Positions 63,181 through 64,000 of a stretch of DNA of 64,000 nt are shown in pieces. Under the pieces are notes generated by a model. It did no database searches and was not told the origin of the DNA. It saw only the letters and a list, made by a program, of their open reading frames with translations. Location of the stretch: positions 496,001-560,000 of the forward strand of contig JACDQD010000006.1 of the NCBI GenBank assembly GCA_019843655.1. The letters are read 5' to 3'. The stretch comes from Lethocerus indicus. Lineage: Eukaryota > Arthropoda > Insecta > Hemiptera > Belostomatidae. Every line of letters starts with the position of its first letter. Positions within the stretch are counted from its first letter, which is position 1. The position numbers were made by a program, and so were the translations under genes.

Positions 63181-64000
63181 GAAACTGTTTAAAAGCGGTC
63201 TTCGCGAAAGACCAGGATTTATACTGAAATATTGTTAAGTTGAAATTTTTTCATGTAAAGCAGGTTGCGGTAACTTGGTCCATTTTTGGTCCGGTTTTGG
63301 GTACGTATCGAAGTTCGTCCCGGTACTCTAATTCGAACCGTTTCATCAGCATCAATCTAACGGTGGCTGTGGCCGGGTGGAAGAGCCGGCCGGAGCTAGA
63401 GCTATAGCTGGGAGCTGTAGCTGTAGCTGGAGCTAGAGCTAGGGGTGGTTTTGGCGGAGGTGGTTCGGGGGGGTGGATCCCCCGGCCACGGCTATAATTA
63501 CGTCGCCCGCGTTCAAACCGGGTCCAACCTAAATCTCAAAGCCGCTTTAATTACACGGGCGTTCTCTCTTCTCTACCTAACGCCCCCCCCCTCCCACCAC
63601 GCACACACGCACCCCCCACGCCGCTTTAAATTCTCCCTGGGGGGTGGGGGGGGGGGCGACCCGGGGCCGGGAGGTCATAAATTACCGGTTACAGTCACGC
63701 TCCTCCTGCTGGTGCAATTCCCGTGACCCCCCCCCCCAACAAAGATCCTGAAGGAACGTCCGATCGGGACATGGGAAAGACCGGAAGGGGGGGGGGGTCG
63801 CTACAGAGGGAAAATATCTGGAAAAACGGTAGATTTCGTTTCGGGCCTCTTAAAAGTTTTCGGCTTTCTTGTTTGAGCTTATTTGCATTCGGCGAAAGTC
63901 CACCAGATAGTCATACTAAGTAGTCATACTAGGTACTCTTAGTAGGCAGTCGTACGATAGGATAATGATGAATATTGGTTGAAACATGATTTTGGCAAGT
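63181..64000. other. No gene recognised; hexamer tract
   Basis: A 6-bp periodic tract (GAGCTA, GAGCTG, TAGCTG and similar) runs from 63395 to 63440. GGTCTTCGCGAAAGACC at 63198 resembles the FB1 stem-loop. G- and C-runs fill 63455-63790. The frame at 63445-63726 begins Gly-rich and has no family I recognise. Confidence 0.5.

Noticed and set aside
1..64000. LTR retrotransposon, LINE reverse transcriptase or integrated virus
   Set aside because: I found no reverse-transcriptase YxDD block, integrase zinc motif, long LTR pair or viral gene order in the translated frames.

Overview
The window looks like non-coding DNA from a large, repeat-rich animal genome, most likely an arthropod and probably an insect. 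The evidence is one recognisable exon of a Beaten-path (Beat)-type immunoglobulin protein with good splice sites, mariner-derived elements with TA target duplications, abundant (TA)n microsatellites and long satellite arrays. There are no operons, ribosome-binding sites or long ORFs. The many short open frames are shadows of repeats. The only protein-coding segment I can defend is the 203-bp internal exon on the minus strand at 29149-29351. The DNA around it is probably intron or intergenic.

The dominant element is a family I call FB1, a foldback (inverted-repeat) repeat. Its right (R) arm reads GCTACTGAAGATGGCGAGCG, then a short GGTCT...AGACC stem-loop, a purine-rich GAGAGGAGACAGAAAC block, and an end reading CCAACCCCTCGCAGACCACA then AAACAGGTAT. 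The left (L) arm is the reverse complement. Copies occur as complete L-R palindromes, as single arms, and as three local tandem arrays (18.7-19.8, 45.0-45.9 and 46.8-48.2 kb). Copies are dense from 1.9-27 kb and 43-62 kb, with only one clear copy between 27.1 and 43.0 kb.

Layout: 0.4-1.4 kb, two small tandem repeats. 1.9-27 kb, dense FB1 mixed with a roughly 300-bp SINE-like repeat (R2), small dispersed repeats R3-R5, mariner-derived MITEs (M1, M2) and (TA)n runs, including several inverted duplications between distant sites. 27.6-28.8 kb, MITEs. 29.15-29.35 kb, the Beat-type exon. 29.54-36.8 kb, a satellite block: a ~50-bp satellite (Sat-A) on one strand, a 104-bp satellite (Sat-B), then Sat-A on the other strand. 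37-43 kb, mostly unrecognised sequence with microsatellites. 43-48.8 kb, FB1 palindrome, R2, and FB1-derived arrays Sat-E (~176 bp) and Sat-D (137-146 bp). 49.35-50.65 kb, a 129-bp satellite (Sat-C). 51-62.5 kb, FB1, R2 and a nearly intact mariner MITE. 62.9-63.2 kb, a further short Sat-A array.

No multi-gene pathway can be read from this window. The interesting content is repeat biology: a high-copy foldback family that carries a conserved stem-loop, seems to seed both satellites and (TA)n microsatellites, and an inverted satellite arrangement beside a conserved neural-type exon. All family names (FB1, R2-R6, M1, M2, Sat-A to Sat-E) are local labels. Copy edges are read by eye and are approximate to about 5-20 bases unless a target-site duplication is stated.
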